A stretch of 64,000 nucleotides of DNA, taken from contig JAJSPD010000026.1 of the NCBI GenBank assembly GCA_021307315.1, positions 186,001 through 250,000 of the forward strand. The letters are read 5' to 3'. The position numbers and the translations under genes were made by a program. The notes under the pieces were generated by a model. It was not told the origin of the DNA and did not search any database. It saw only the letters and a list, made by a program, of their open reading frames with translations. Positions 11,822 to 21,158 of this stretch are shown one piece after another. The stretch is from Bisporella sp. PMI_857 (Eukaryota > Ascomycota > Leotiomycetes > Helotiales > Helotiaceae). Position 1 is the first letter of the stretch. Every line of letters begins with the position of its first letter.

Positions 11822-12056
11822 TTATATATAGGACGGTGTAATGGTGTCAAATATCAATTTTTGCATAATATTCATGGCACGAATGATCTCGTTCCACTCT
11901 ACAGTTCCGTCTCCGTAAAGAATCAGTGCAGAGCTTCCATTTAACGCAGGCTCCTGCAGTGTCCAGACCCGCGTGAACCATGGGCGATCGAGGATGTCTT
12001 GCTTCAGACTCCATTTAGACGACAGAGTCTTCTGTCTACCAGTGATCGATATGCAG
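11822..12056 (-). pseudogene. relic of a HET-domain gene
   Basis: On the minus strand an open stretch of about 75 codons contains DRPWFTRVWTLQEPALNG, then LILYGDGTVEWNEIIRAM, ending at a stop at 11822-11824. The P-W-F-x-R-x-W-x-x-Q-E motif is the hallmark of the third conserved block of fungal HET (heterokaryon incompatibility) domains. The N-terminal block with W-x-D and C-I-N/D-Q is not found upstream, and there is no room for the long C-terminal region, so this is an isolated fragment. An intact HET-domain gene lies at 29792-32041; the two differ in sequence. Confidence 0.6.
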
Positions 12057-12535
12057 TTCCAAAACTACTTATAACCTTAAACGCAATGTACTATTACGTT
12101 GTTTCAGAATTATTGAACCAACCTCCCACTAGTGATGTCGTCGATTTCGACATTCCCAACAAGCCAGTGCTCTCTTTAATTGTTGATCACTCTAGGTTAG
12201 TATCTCCGTCATGATGTTTTATGCTACTACTTCAGGATAGGTACTACCATTACGGCTCATTTATATAACAATTGTCTTCGACTCTGCCCAATCAGCGTCG
12301 GACAGAAATGGTTCCATCTTTACTTGCCTCAATTGTGTTATGCTGATAGCCGATCGAAGACTCAGATATACATCCAGTCATACTGACAATATTCGAATAT
12401 TGGACCCATTTAGGTACCAACAGATGTTTATTTTAACTCACCGCTCTCAGAGCACGTGAGCTTTGGAAGTTGAGGGTTGATTATATTTAAGACCGATTCA
12501 GGATCGATTTCGTGTAAAGAGCTTAGTTACATGAA
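12057..12535. other. intergenic, no gene seen
   Basis: AT-rich spacer between the HET relic and the GNAT gene. I see no supported feature. Confidence 0.4.
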
Positions 12536-13189
12536 TCATTGGTAGCCGCTTCCTTCCCCTCCGAAGCTTGGATGGCCACGACCTTTTCTCTCCATTACAG
12601 CTAGTCCCTTGCCCTTTTGAGACTCAACTACCGCCATATCCATCAGCTTCTCATAAAATGGCACTGATCGATCCCAATCTGCGGTGAAAAGAATACTTCT
12701 CCTTAGGTATGGCATATTCTCGATAACTTCTTGAACACATTTGATGAGCCACTTTCCCAGTCCTTTGCCCTGATAAGTAGGATCAACCCAAACATCTGTT
12801 AAGTATAAGAACGTCGTGTAGTCCGTGACGCATCGCGCAATCCCGATCCAAGTCAAATTTAGACCTTCGATAGTTGAGGGAATTTGAGAAGATGAGGTTG
12901 TGATTACATCAGTCTCGAGATTCTTTTCCCCAACAACGTCATGTTGGGACACCTTATATAGACCAAAGCATAAAGAATTTTCCAGGGTTTCTTGTAGGAC
13001 CAAATCTGGGAGAGGGTTCGCCCAGTAAAATTCTGGAGAGGCGAAGGTGGCATGGAGTGCCCGGATTGGAATAAGCGATGTATCAGTTGCGACAATGTAT
13101 TGATGCTCTCTCCATACCAAGTCTCGAAGCTTGGAATTTGTTGTTTGCGTATCGGTAATAATAGGAACCTCAGATGCCTGACAACCCAA
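12536..13189 (-). CDS. GNAT-family N-acetyltransferase
   Basis: Cytoplasmic acetyl-CoA-dependent acetyltransferase of 217 residues, one exon. The acetyl-CoA pyrophosphate loop (motif A) is seen as VDPTYQGKGLGKWLI (about residue 140), preceded by the beta-strand LYLTDVWV. A later strand-turn (SILFTADWDRSVPFYEKLM) corresponds to motif B of GNAT proteins that acetylate small molecules. The C-terminus is Gly-rich. The start at 13189 has an alternative in-frame start downstream. Substrate is not predictable. Confidence 0.85.
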   Translation of the reverse strand: MGCQASEVPIITDTQTTNSKLRDLVWREHQYIVATDTSLIPIRALHATFASPEFYWANPLPDLVLQETLENSLCFGLYKVSQHDVVGEKNLETDVITTSSSQIPSTIEGLNLTWIGIARCVTDYTTFLYLTDVWVDPTYQGKGLGKWLIKCVQEVIENMPYLRRSILFTADWDRSVPFYEKLMDMAVVESQKGKGLAVMERKGRGHPSFGGEGSGYQ

Positions 13190-13623
13190 ATAGGACGCGA
13201 AAGAAAGTCGTAGATTATGTCGAGATTCTTAATGCCGATATCGCGGTGTCCGAGGCACCCCCATATTCCAGAATCTTTGAAGGCAGATCTTCGCAGATTC
13301 CTGCGCTATGCATCCCAAGCACGATCGCCGAGTTTAACCGACATGATAATATTAGGCGGCGTCCTACAACTGCTCGTAAAAGTAAATAGCATTAAAAACG
13401 GTTAATATCTGGGATGCTACTAAAAAGTCAGCAAAGCTTGGATATCGCCTTGCCGAGTCGTTCCAACAAGGCACAAATTGCATAGTGACACATTTTAGAG
13501 AGCACATTTATTCTTTAATGGTAGCCTATATTTCTAAAGCACTAAGTGAGAGGCTTAAGGAAGAAATTTCTTGCGAGGCAATTATCTCCAAGCTTTATCT
13601 AAGCCACAAGAGCTAGCCTGCTC
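13190..13623. other. intergenic, no gene seen
   Basis: The GNAT promoter region and 3' flank of the permease fragment. The short plus-strand open frames at 13174-13405 overlap the GNAT start and show no motif. Confidence 0.4.
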
Positions 13624-13926
13624 TTAAACAGTTTTGACCTGCTTGGTATGTTGAAGAACTGCCCCTTTTAAATCTTTTGAGATATCAGCCCCAACCAAAT
13701 CCTCAGCAGTATGCATTTCGCTGATAATCTCATCCGCTTTTTGCGTTGTCCGTGCGCCGCCACCGATGTTGAACAAGATATCCATTTCTTCCAATGAAAG
13801 GCCTCTAGTCCCAGGCGCGAGAAGGAACTTTCTCAGATTGAGCAGGGAATCGAATACCAACGGGCAACCATTGGAATAGGTCGGCTTGTACTTTTTAAGG
13901 AGATACTGAGAAGCAATAAAATGCAA
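13624..13926 (-). pseudogene. C-terminal fragment of an MFS sugar/quinate-type permease
   Basis: A 100-codon open frame contains PGTRGLSLEEMDILFNIGGG, which matches the P-E-T-K/R-G-L-S-L-E-E-M-D-x-L-F tail that closes MFS sugar-porter proteins, including quinate permeases (qutD/qa-y). Only this tail is preserved; the preceding sequence does not form a convincing last membrane span, and the Glu of PET is Gly here. The fragment abuts an oppositely oriented permease fragment at 13926. Its position, next to the quinate genes where a permease is expected, suggests a lost qutD, but the parent cannot be proven. Confidence 0.6.
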
Positions 13927-14120
13927 TGGCGTGTCTTTCTAGGCCCATCGCTGTCCCTATGGCAGAATGGCTCGGTTATGCCATAAATTATTATTCGCCC
14001 ATAATTTTCGAGAGCATCGTAATCACTAGCACAAACATCTCACACTTGACTACTGGTATATTTGGCATTACCAAAACTGTCATGACTCATGACGTTCGTC
14101 TAGATCATGGCACTCATTAA
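13926..14120 (+). pseudogene. middle fragment of an MFS sugar/quinate-type permease, inverted
   Basis: The plus strand encodes AINYYSPIIFESIVITSTN followed by a segment ending TTGIFGITKTVMT. This matches the seventh-span region of sugar porters (INYYSPTIF...LTGTN...ATGIFG). It is on the strand opposite to the C-terminal fragment immediately to its left, so the two pieces meet head to head at about 13926. No other permease segments were recognised nearby. This arrangement needs an inversion plus loss of the intervening parts. Confidence 0.55.
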
Positions 14121-15288
14121 CTAGCTCGGCAAAGAAAGTCGCTAATGATCGATACCTTATGATAGTCAATCTCACGTTGGATTGTTTTGTGAAACAACGC
14201 AACTGCAAATCCAAAGAAGTCTTAGACTAATGAGAGTACCTTATCTTCTAGGGGAACTGCTGTTATGGCATTCTATATCTACATGATATTTACACGGCGT
14301 CTTAGAGCAAAACCCTATTGATTACTAATAGCAAAATGCCGACCAAAATATCTGCGGCCTAGCCCAGGCTTTTGCGGCCGCCAGCAATTAGTTCTGAGAC
14401 TTTATTATTACCCGCTTTCCGCCTCAGACGTTTGCTTCTATAAATTATGTTGTCTGATTCTTCTTGGCGTGACACCCGCACTCCAAATGCTATACAAATA
14501 AAGAGATTACTCCCAAGGCGACGAAATATCTAGTCTATAATCTGGCAGTGTCCTTATGCGTACTTTATTATAGTTCGAAGCATGCCACAATCTTGTACAC
14601 ACCACTATGACAGGAATTCTAGACGTTGATTCATTGTAACTTCTATACCAGGGATATAATACTATGTAAAAACAATAGATAATTAACCCACTTGTAGCCG
14701 TTCTGTTCTAACAACTAGCGCTTGCTCAACAGAGAGTGGACCATTACCCAGGTAAAAGACAGGCGATTTCCTGACAACGGGACCCACTGCGTATATTACG
14801 AGTGTCCCTCTCTTATTTCTTCATTTTTCCTTTAGTTTAGTATTCTCACGTAGATCTTATTCTTACGGGTGCCCATTTTTCGAGCTTCCCATATAAAGGC
14901 TATCATATCCTTAGCTATCCGTTGTAAACACTCGATGGCGATCTCTTTGAATCGCCTAGAACAGCGAACTCAAAGGGCATTAACAAGTCTATGATGATGG
15001 CCTTTGGTTAGCCTCAATGATGAACGGGACTTTGTGGGCCACGTTTTATTTCCTCGTCGCCATGCACGATCCCTGATGCCTACCGCGTGGAAATTTTAAG
15101 GCCGGCAAGGAGGTATGATAACTGGTCACTTGGCAATGGAAACTGTCATTGCATGAAATTTAAATACAACGATTGACATTGATAGAGAATGACGATAGGG
15201 TTAAGAAACATTAGATAAATAATCTAGAGCACAGCACTAACCAGCTGTTTAATCTCAACCTGTATTCCTATACTCTTCTTCCTCCCTC
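14121..15288. other. long AT-rich spacer
   Basis: No open frame of note and no RNA gene seen. It may contain further eroded permease sequence, but I could not recognise any. Confidence 0.4.
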
Positions 15289-15747
15289 TCAAACCGCATT
15301 CACTGCGCCTAAACAGGTCACACACCACTCAATCGCAGCTCTATACCCGAAAGTTCCCAACCCACAAACGACCGCTTCGGCCTTATCGCTCAAATAACTC
15401 TTGTGTCTAAACTCCTCCCTCTTGTGCACGTTGCTAATGTGAACCTCGACAAAGGGGATGTTAACACCCGTGAGAGCATCCCTCAACGCAACGCTCTGGT
15501 GCGTAAACGCCGCGGGATTAATAATGATCGCATCGACACCTTCCGTGCGCGCGGCGTGGATGCGATCGATGAGCTGCCCTTCGTGGTTCGTTTGGAAGGA
15601 GACGAGAGATGCCCCGTGGGAGGTTGCCAATGTCAAGGATGAGGCCTCGACGTCAGAGAGCGTTTCGTGCCCGTAGATGTGTGGTTCGCGGGATCCTAGG
15701 AGGTTGAGGTTAGGGCCATTGAGGAGGAGGAGTTTTTTGGCCCCCAT
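15289..15747 (-). CDS. qutE: catabolic type II 3-dehydroquinase
   Basis: Converts 3-dehydroquinate to 3-dehydroshikimate in quinate catabolism (qutE of Aspergillus, qa-2 of Neurospora). The protein has 152 residues, the normal length of type II subunits, which form dodecamers. The start at 15747 ([18 protein letters not shown]) is chosen because an open frame extending 24 codons upstream has no family counterpart. Active-site features are present: [17 protein letters not shown] with the catalytic Arg and Tyr, [16 protein letters not shown], and [18 protein letters not shown] with the His. It is transcribed toward the permease relic and away from the 3-dehydroshikimate dehydratase gene, on the same strand as the other structural genes. 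Confidence 0.93.
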   Translation of the reverse strand: MGAKKLLLLNGPNLNLLGSREPHIYGHETLSDVEASSLTLATSHGASLVSFQTNHEGQLIDRIHAARTEGVDAIIINPAAFTHQSVALRDALTGVNIPFVEVHISNVHKREEFRHKSYLSDKAEAVVCGLGTFGYRAAIEWCVTCLGAVNAV

Positions 15748-16729
15748 CCTGGTATTTGGAAGGACTATTCGTGTTTTATAAGAGACGGTTTGTCGTGTGA
15801 ACGTCTCTAGATAAAGCAATTGGGACGAGTTATCTTGTATCCAAACAACTCGCGAAGTCAGATCAACCCCCTGTCATGTAGACCGGGAATTTCTTCTCCC
15901 ATTCTAGTGTAACCATTTATTGTCTGTGTGGGATGAATGTCGCTGTGGAGAAGCGGTTGACTCGGAAAATGATAGTTCCATAGATTCCCTACAGGAGTGT
16001 TTGGCTATCTAACATCGCTTCGCCAAAACCCCAACGGCTAGTGTTTGTTCTTGATTCAACGTTCAAGTCGTACTAATTTATAAAAGATTGAATGAAAGTA
16101 TTCCGCCTAGTAAAGCTTGAAAGGGGACTCTGGGCACGTGTACTATATGTATCACATATCACATGATTGGCTTCCTTGGGCCTAGCCAAGCGTATCATCA
16201 TAATCATGGCATGCTTTACGAGCTACGTACCTAGAATACAGCCACCATACGGAGCACGGTATTTTGGACGCACAGTTACGAGAAACATTTTCAATTTGAA
16301 CGAACTCCGTAAGAAGTCGAATCCAGTATCCAGTGACTGGCGCTCTCTTCTCGGCTATCGGGTATCGCGGCACGTCGAAATATGGGTTGCCGACATCACC
16401 TACGGGTAAAGACAAAGCCGAGCAAGGGGAAAGAGCATCCCACTTACTTATAGGAGCAAAATTTGGACACCGCATTTACACGAATACAACAACAAAAATG
16501 AAAGATCACGTGTTCCAAATGGTAATCAACAACGAGATTCTATGGTGTTGAGTGAAGCAGAGGTCGAGATATGCCCCAGATAAATGGAATTGAATATAAG
16601 GATGAGTCTGCATGATTGATCGATACATCCATACCCGTCGTCAAGATTCTGACTGTCTATAAATTGCTCTCTTCCCCATGTTTCCTATGTTGAAAAATAA
16701 TATTTGAAAACGAAAGTAGTAGAATCCCC
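15748..16729. promoter_or_regulatory. promoter region of the dehydroquinase gene
   Basis: About 980 bases without a gene between qutE and qutC. CACGTG E-box palindromes occur at about 16136 and 16506. I found no clear match to the 16-bp QA-1F operator of Neurospora by eye. Confidence 0.35.
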
Positions 16730-17761
16730 TTACTTGTCATTCCAACCTTCTATCTCCTTCTTAACCAGCTTCCACGCCTCAGCCGCCCTCCTGGCATGCT
16801 CTGTAGGGACCTCTTCCCCCGGCTCACTCATCGTTCTCGAAAAGAGCTCCATACTAATCCACCCCTCGTATCTCAAACCCTCAACAATCGCCCTCGTAAC
16901 CTCCATTACTGGAAGATATCCCCCATCTTCCCCGGCAAACAATCTCGCATTCCTAGACCAGCTCATCCTGGCTGGCTGACCTTCCACATGAAAAGCATGA
17001 CCCTCCACTAGCGGACTCCTCATCTTCTCCGCATCGACGACCTGAACATAGAATACCTTCTTCACGTCCACCCTCCGGACCAACTCCTCCAGGCTTTTTT
17101 TTATATCCAAATCTGCATTCGGCGTTTTGCCATCGGGCGCGGCGGGGTCGGCATATACTCGCCCCGCGATATTAAACGTATCTAAACACATCCCGAAATT
17201 CTCCCGATCAACCTTTTCAACTAATTCGTAAGCCTTCTCCCAAGTATCGAAGTACGTCGACCAGCATAAGTTCTCATAGGCGAATTTAATCACTGGCGAC
17301 TGCTGTGCACCCATGTCGGCCAGCTCCCGCAAATCTTTGATCACCACGTCCAGATCCCCCGTAATCTTCTCCCTTGGCAAGAAATTGCCTGGTATTTGAA
17401 TGACATCTGTACCCAAAGCTTTAGCTAGCTCAAACCAAATTCTCAGCTTCTCAATCCGTTGCACGTGTTCATTTCGGTCGAGAAGGCCCTCGTAGTGGAG
17501 AAATGGCTGCAGGCTTATTATTGTAAGTTTTCTCTCCTCGCATAGTGTTTTTATTGTCTCAGCAGCGCGGGAAATGGAATATGGAGGGGGAGTTTCCGAC
17601 GCGGAAAGGCCACTTTCTTCTCGTGCCAGGTATTCGAGGTCTTCGTAGAAGATCTCGACGCCCTGGAAATTGTGGGCGGCGGCTTGGTCGAGTTTATTTG
17701 GGAGCTTATGGACCCATGCGCGCCCGAGGGACATGGATGCTATGGCTGGCTTGTAAGACAT
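16730..17761 (-). CDS. qutC: 3-dehydroshikimate dehydratase
   Basis: Converts 3-dehydroshikimate to protocatechuate, the step that commits quinate carbon to the beta-ketoadipate pathway (qutC/qa-4). Single exon of 343 residues, close to the fungal family length. It is a sugar-isomerase/AP-endonuclease-2 TIM barrel: start MSYKPAIASMSLGRAWVHKL, then ISLQPFLHYEGLLDR, FAYENLCWSTYFDTW, GMCLDTFNIAGRVYADP and WISMELFSRTM. The acidic residues in YENL, CLDTFN and SMELF fit the divalent-metal ligands of the family. It lies between qutE and the quinate dehydrogenase on the same strand. Protein is cytosolic. Confidence 0.93.
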   Translation of the reverse strand: MSYKPAIASMSLGRAWVHKLPNKLDQAAAHNFQGVEIFYEDLEYLAREESGLSASETPPPYSISRAAETIKTLCEERKLTIISLQPFLHYEGLLDRNEHVQRIEKLRIWFELAKALGTDVIQIPGNFLPREKITGDLDVVIKDLRELADMGAQQSPVIKFAYENLCWSTYFDTWEKAYELVEKVDRENFGMCLDTFNIAGRVYADPAAPDGKTPNADLDIKKSLEELVRRVDVKKVFYVQVVDAEKMRSPLVEGHAFHVEGQPARMSWSRNARLFAGEDGGYLPVMEVTRAIVEGLRYEGWISMELFSRTMSEPGEEVPTEHARRAAEAWKLVKKEIEGWNDK

Positions 17762-18285
17762 ATTAACAAGCGATTTGATTGCGAGGTGTTACGGCTTAAT
17801 TCGTGGAAAACGCGAGAAGGAATGGAAGTGTGACCAGTGTAACTATGTTGTCATTCTTGCCTCTTTACGAGGAATTGATAGTAGAAGAGGGACTCATCAC
17901 CACATTTAACCGATACTTTACCCACTGTCAGCTCGGATCCCGCTCCGGCTGCGACCTAAAGCTTCATAGTCCGAGGTGTGGTCAGCCTAAACCTTGTAAG
18001 GCGACGGGGGTTGTCTTTGCCGAATTATCAGGTCCATTGTCTTGATCCAATACTTTCGACAGCCTGCTAGAACGAATGTCTTGTTTAACACTAGCGGATT
18101 AGCCCATAGAAAACACCTAAATCAGATGTATATGTAGCAGAAAGCTGTGTCCGTAAATCCAAGCTGATCTCTACATAGTAAATGCTATTACCATTGTCTA
18201 GCATATAGCCTTGATGGAGTGGAATTATCAGATCCAAGCATGCATTTAGGTATTACTATCTACCTGCCTACCTACCTGCGCCCTT
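17762..18285. promoter_or_regulatory. promoter region of the dehydratase gene
   Basis: Spacer of about 520 bases between qutC and the quinate dehydrogenase. A short CTACCTGC-like direct repeat lies at about 18258-18279. No gene seen. Confidence 0.3.
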
Positions 18286-19266
18286 TCAAAAATTAATCGC
18301 CTTACTCTCATCCGCAGCTTTCCTTAACACCTCCCACGCTTCCTCTGTCGGGATCCCCTTCTTCCCCCCCTCTCCAGCTCCTGCCCACAATCTCCACTGC
18401 TCTTCAATCTGGTGCCCAATAACACCTGTCCCATCTACTACTCTCCACCCTTTCTCTCTCCCCAGCTTTAGAATTCTCGTATTTCTCGGTTTGAAACACA
18501 TATCCAGCAAGACTCCCTTCTTTTCTTTTCCCAGGAACGTCCTAAGCATCTCTCTCGATCTCAACTCTTCCTCGGTCTTTGCCTCGAAATCCGGCACCGT
18601 GCCAACTACGTAATACGGCGCTGGCAACTCTTCCGCTTGCGCGACCGAGGTGATATGTATAAGCCGTGGCAGTCGAGAAGATGAGGACAAAGCATATGCT
18701 TTGGCATCCTGCAACAAATCCGCAACTTCCTGTGCATCTCGATTCACAATGTAGATTTCGTCACACTCCAACTCCGCAAACAGCACGTAAACCGCTGCAC
18801 GGCTCGCACCACCAGCACCGATAATCAGTGCCGGTTGGCCTCTCCCATTATTCTCCCCATCTTTCGTTGCAGAAAGTAAACACCCTTTGATTCCCCGCCA
18901 ATCCGTATTCGTCCCGCGTAACTTGCCTTCTTTCGTCAGGTAGACATTATTACAAGCCCCTAGCGTGGTTGCTAGAGGGTCCAGCTCGTCGAGGAGTGGC
19001 ATAATGGCTTTCTTGTAGGGCATCGTTACCACCCCGCCGGCGAACTCTGTTGCTCGAAATATAGAGAGGACGTCTTGTACTGTGGGGCATTCTTGGTTGA
19101 TGAATTGCCAGGGGAGCGAGAGGGAAGAGGCTATGTAGTTGTGCATTTGAGGGGCGATGGAGTGCGTTACATGAACACCGGCTAGATAGAGGAATTTGCG
19201 TTGGTGGGTAGCAGTATGGTTGAAGGCACCCGTAGCAGTGTCAATTTCTGTTCCGGGAGTCGTCAT
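18286..19266 (-). CDS. qutB: quinate (shikimate) dehydrogenase, NAD-type
   Basis: Oxidises quinate to 3-dehydroquinate and shikimate to 3-dehydroshikimate (qutB/qa-3). Single exon, 326 residues. The N-terminal substrate domain has HVTHSIAPQMHNYIA, GGVVTMPYKKAI with the catalytic Lys, and TNTDWRGIKGCL with the catalytic Asp. The Rossmann domain has LIIGAGGASRAAVYVLF and IVNRDAQEVADLL. The acidic residue directly after N-R, in place of the Thr of NADP-type AroE enzymes, fits NAD use as in fungal and bacterial quinate dehydrogenases. A short acidic/basic C-terminus follows. It is the first of two tandem, divergent paralogs and the better match to the fungal quinate enzyme. Confidence 0.88.
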   Translation of the reverse strand: MTTPGTEIDTATGAFNHTATHQRKFLYLAGVHVTHSIAPQMHNYIASSLSLPWQFINQECPTVQDVLSIFRATEFAGGVVTMPYKKAIMPLLDELDPLATTLGACNNVYLTKEGKLRGTNTDWRGIKGCLLSATKDGENNGRGQPALIIGAGGASRAAVYVLFAELECDEIYIVNRDAQEVADLLQDAKAYALSSSSRLPRLIHITSVAQAEELPAPYYVVGTVPDFEAKTEEELRSREMLRTFLGKEKKGVLLDMCFKPRNTRILKLGREKGWRVVDGTGVIGHQIEEQWRLWAGAGEGGKKGIPTEEAWEVLRKAADESKAINF

Positions 19267-19724
19267 TGTTGGGAGAATAGGCTACCTGAAGATCATGTGG
19301 GAAATCCGGAATGGGAGAAGGAGTCTCAGCATGATGTTTCCAACTTCTTTTATATGAAATAAGAGGCACGTTTGAACCTCACACTAACTACCGTCCCGTC
19401 TAGAAGAGTCCTGGTCTCTGGATTTTTGGCCATTCCGAGAACTTTTGGCTAGAGGATGGAGGTCGCTCGCTTCCCCTGCCGCAGCTCGGAAAAGCGCTTT
19501 TCCGTTACGATACCCAGCTAATATGCAAATACAGGATCTAAAGTGGTGCCTAAGGCACCAAATATGTAGCACAAAGGCGCCATGAAGGAGGGTTGGGTGC
19601 GTGAGACCAAGCTTGAAAATGGGAAACAGTACAAAGTAGGTCCCTTGAGCATTTTCCACTCAATTATCAATCCGGAATTATCTCCTTTTATCAAGATGAA
19701 CAAAAAATATAGTCCCATCACACT
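19267..19724. promoter_or_regulatory. spacer between the two dehydrogenase genes
   Basis: About 460 bases holding the promoter of the first dehydrogenase and the 3' flank of the second. No gene or clear operator seen. Confidence 0.3.
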
Positions 19725-20675
19725 CTATAATCTCTGATTTGTCTCAACTTCAGCAGCTCTCTCAGCATCGGCTTTCTCCAGCTCACTAGCCATAAGCTCC
19801 TTTGGAGCTGGCAACCCCAACCACAATTGACTCTGGTCGAAAGCCTGCTCTAACAGTACTTCAACTCCCCTTACTATCGCCCACCCCTCGTATTTCTCTG
19901 CTGCTTTCAGCAACGGCGTCTCTCGCGGTTTATACGCCATATCTATACACACCCCCGATTCCTTCCCAAATAGTGATTTCGGGAAATATTCAGCAGATAA
20001 AACATCTGCTGGGATTGTGCCGATAATAATATCCGGCTTCTGTGCCCCTGAAACTTGTGCCAAAGTCGAAATAACGGTAATTTGAAAAAGAGAAGAGAAA
20101 TCCGCAGCGATTCTCTCCGCTCTCAAGCGAGTCCTGTTGACGAGGAGGATGTTTTTGATCCCTAGCTGGTAGAGCGCATACAGAGCAGCTCGAGATGCGC
20201 CGCCTGCCCCTATCACTAGGCCGGTAGTAGCATGCTCAAGAACATAGCTTCCTTTTGACTTTAGGCATGAAATAAGGCCGCTCCAGTCCGTGTTATCACC
20301 CTTGACACTCCGCTGGCTCGATCCCTGATTCGGTGGTACTACAACGAGAGTATTAATTGCACCAATTATTTTGGCATGCGGCGAGATAGAAGAGCAGAAT
20401 TTTCCAATGGTTAGCTTATGCGGCATTGTAACACTTGCGCCGCCGAAGTCAGGGGAGCCGATGAGGTGCGAGAGCTCGTCGACCGTCTGCGTCTGTAGAA
20501 TTTCATATGTATATGGCAAAGAGTGGTATTTGAAGACTGCGCCATGAATGACAGGTGACATGCTGAAAGAGATTCCTTGGCCGAAGATGAAGAATTTCTT
20601 GGGCTGCGGGAGATCTGACGGCGATTGGGATCGCGATCCTCCTGCAGCCGAAAGTTGGGAGGTTGTTGGAGCCAT
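19725..20675 (-). CDS. second shikimate/quinate dehydrogenase, NADP-type motif
   Basis: Single exon, 316 residues. A Ser-rich N-terminus precedes FIFGQGISFSMSPVIHGAVF. The catalytic Lys is in GGASVTMPHKLTIGKF and the catalytic Asp in GDNTDWSGLISCL. The Rossmann domain carries VIGAGGASRAALYALYQLG and LLVNRTRLRAERIA. N-R-T-x-x-R is the signature of NADP-dependent shikimate dehydrogenases, unlike the NRD of its neighbour. The C-terminal half (IDMAYKPRETPLL, then GVEVLLEQAFDQSQLW) resembles the dehydrogenase domain of AROM and of the QutR/QA-1S repressor more than QutB. It may give the cell a shikimate-specific or reductive activity, or handle a related cyclohexane acid. No AROM fusion is attached; it is a free-standing monofunctional protein. 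Confidence 0.85.
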   Translation of the reverse strand: MAPTTSQLSAAGGSRSQSPSDLPQPKKFFIFGQGISFSMSPVIHGAVFKYHSLPYTYEILQTQTVDELSHLIGSPDFGGASVTMPHKLTIGKFCSSISPHAKIIGAINTLVVVPPNQGSSQRSVKGDNTDWSGLISCLKSKGSYVLEHATTGLVIGAGGASRAALYALYQLGIKNILLVNRTRLRAERIAADFSSLFQITVISTLAQVSGAQKPDIIIGTIPADVLSAEYFPKSLFGKESGVCIDMAYKPRETPLLKAAEKYEGWAIVRGVEVLLEQAFDQSQLWLGLPAPKELMASELEKADAERAAEVETNQRL

Positions 20676-21158
20676 GTTGCCCTATCGAAAAGGGTAATTA
20701 TTGATAGCTCTGGAGACGTAAAAAAGAACCGATGAATTTGGAGCATGCCCTCCAATTTAACCGTGAATTCAGGGGCTCATAAAATGTCGAATTAGGCAAA
20801 AGGAAGAGCAGCTCACCTCAATTAGCAATTAGAGTATGACATCCACAAAAGCGAGTAGCAAGGGACTAATTTGCGTCTTTTGTGTTGAAGGAAAAAGACA
20901 TATCCAGAGAAGTGGGTCCGTCTGTGGGATGGGATCCGGTCTTGGCGGTTAGAAACTTGATCGTAACCGCATGAAGTGCCGGTATTCTATAAGAGCTGTA
21001 AGACAAGTGTAGACTGGTTGTACTTCAAATATCCCTTTTGTAGTATCAATCTTCTTTCCGCTGCACTGTTCGCTGCTCACTAAATCCCCTACTTAGTCCC
21101 CTCCGTTTCCGAACCATCGCATCTCATCCTCAATTCTCTCTAAGCAAACTCATCAAAA
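20676..21158. promoter_or_regulatory. divergent promoter between dehydrogenase and SnoaL-like gene
   Basis: About 480 bases shared by two divergently transcribed genes. A GGGTAATTATT sequence near 20693 resembles half of the Neurospora QA-1F operator (GGRTAA...), but the second half is not matched. The plus side ends in a C/T-rich stretch before the ATG. Confidence 0.3.

Noticed and set aside
13174..13405. Plus-strand open frames near the GNAT start
   Set aside because: No family features; they overlap the supported minus-strand gene.
15403..15676. Plus-strand open frames across the dehydroquinase
   Set aside because: Antisense shadows of a gene with full active-site motifs.
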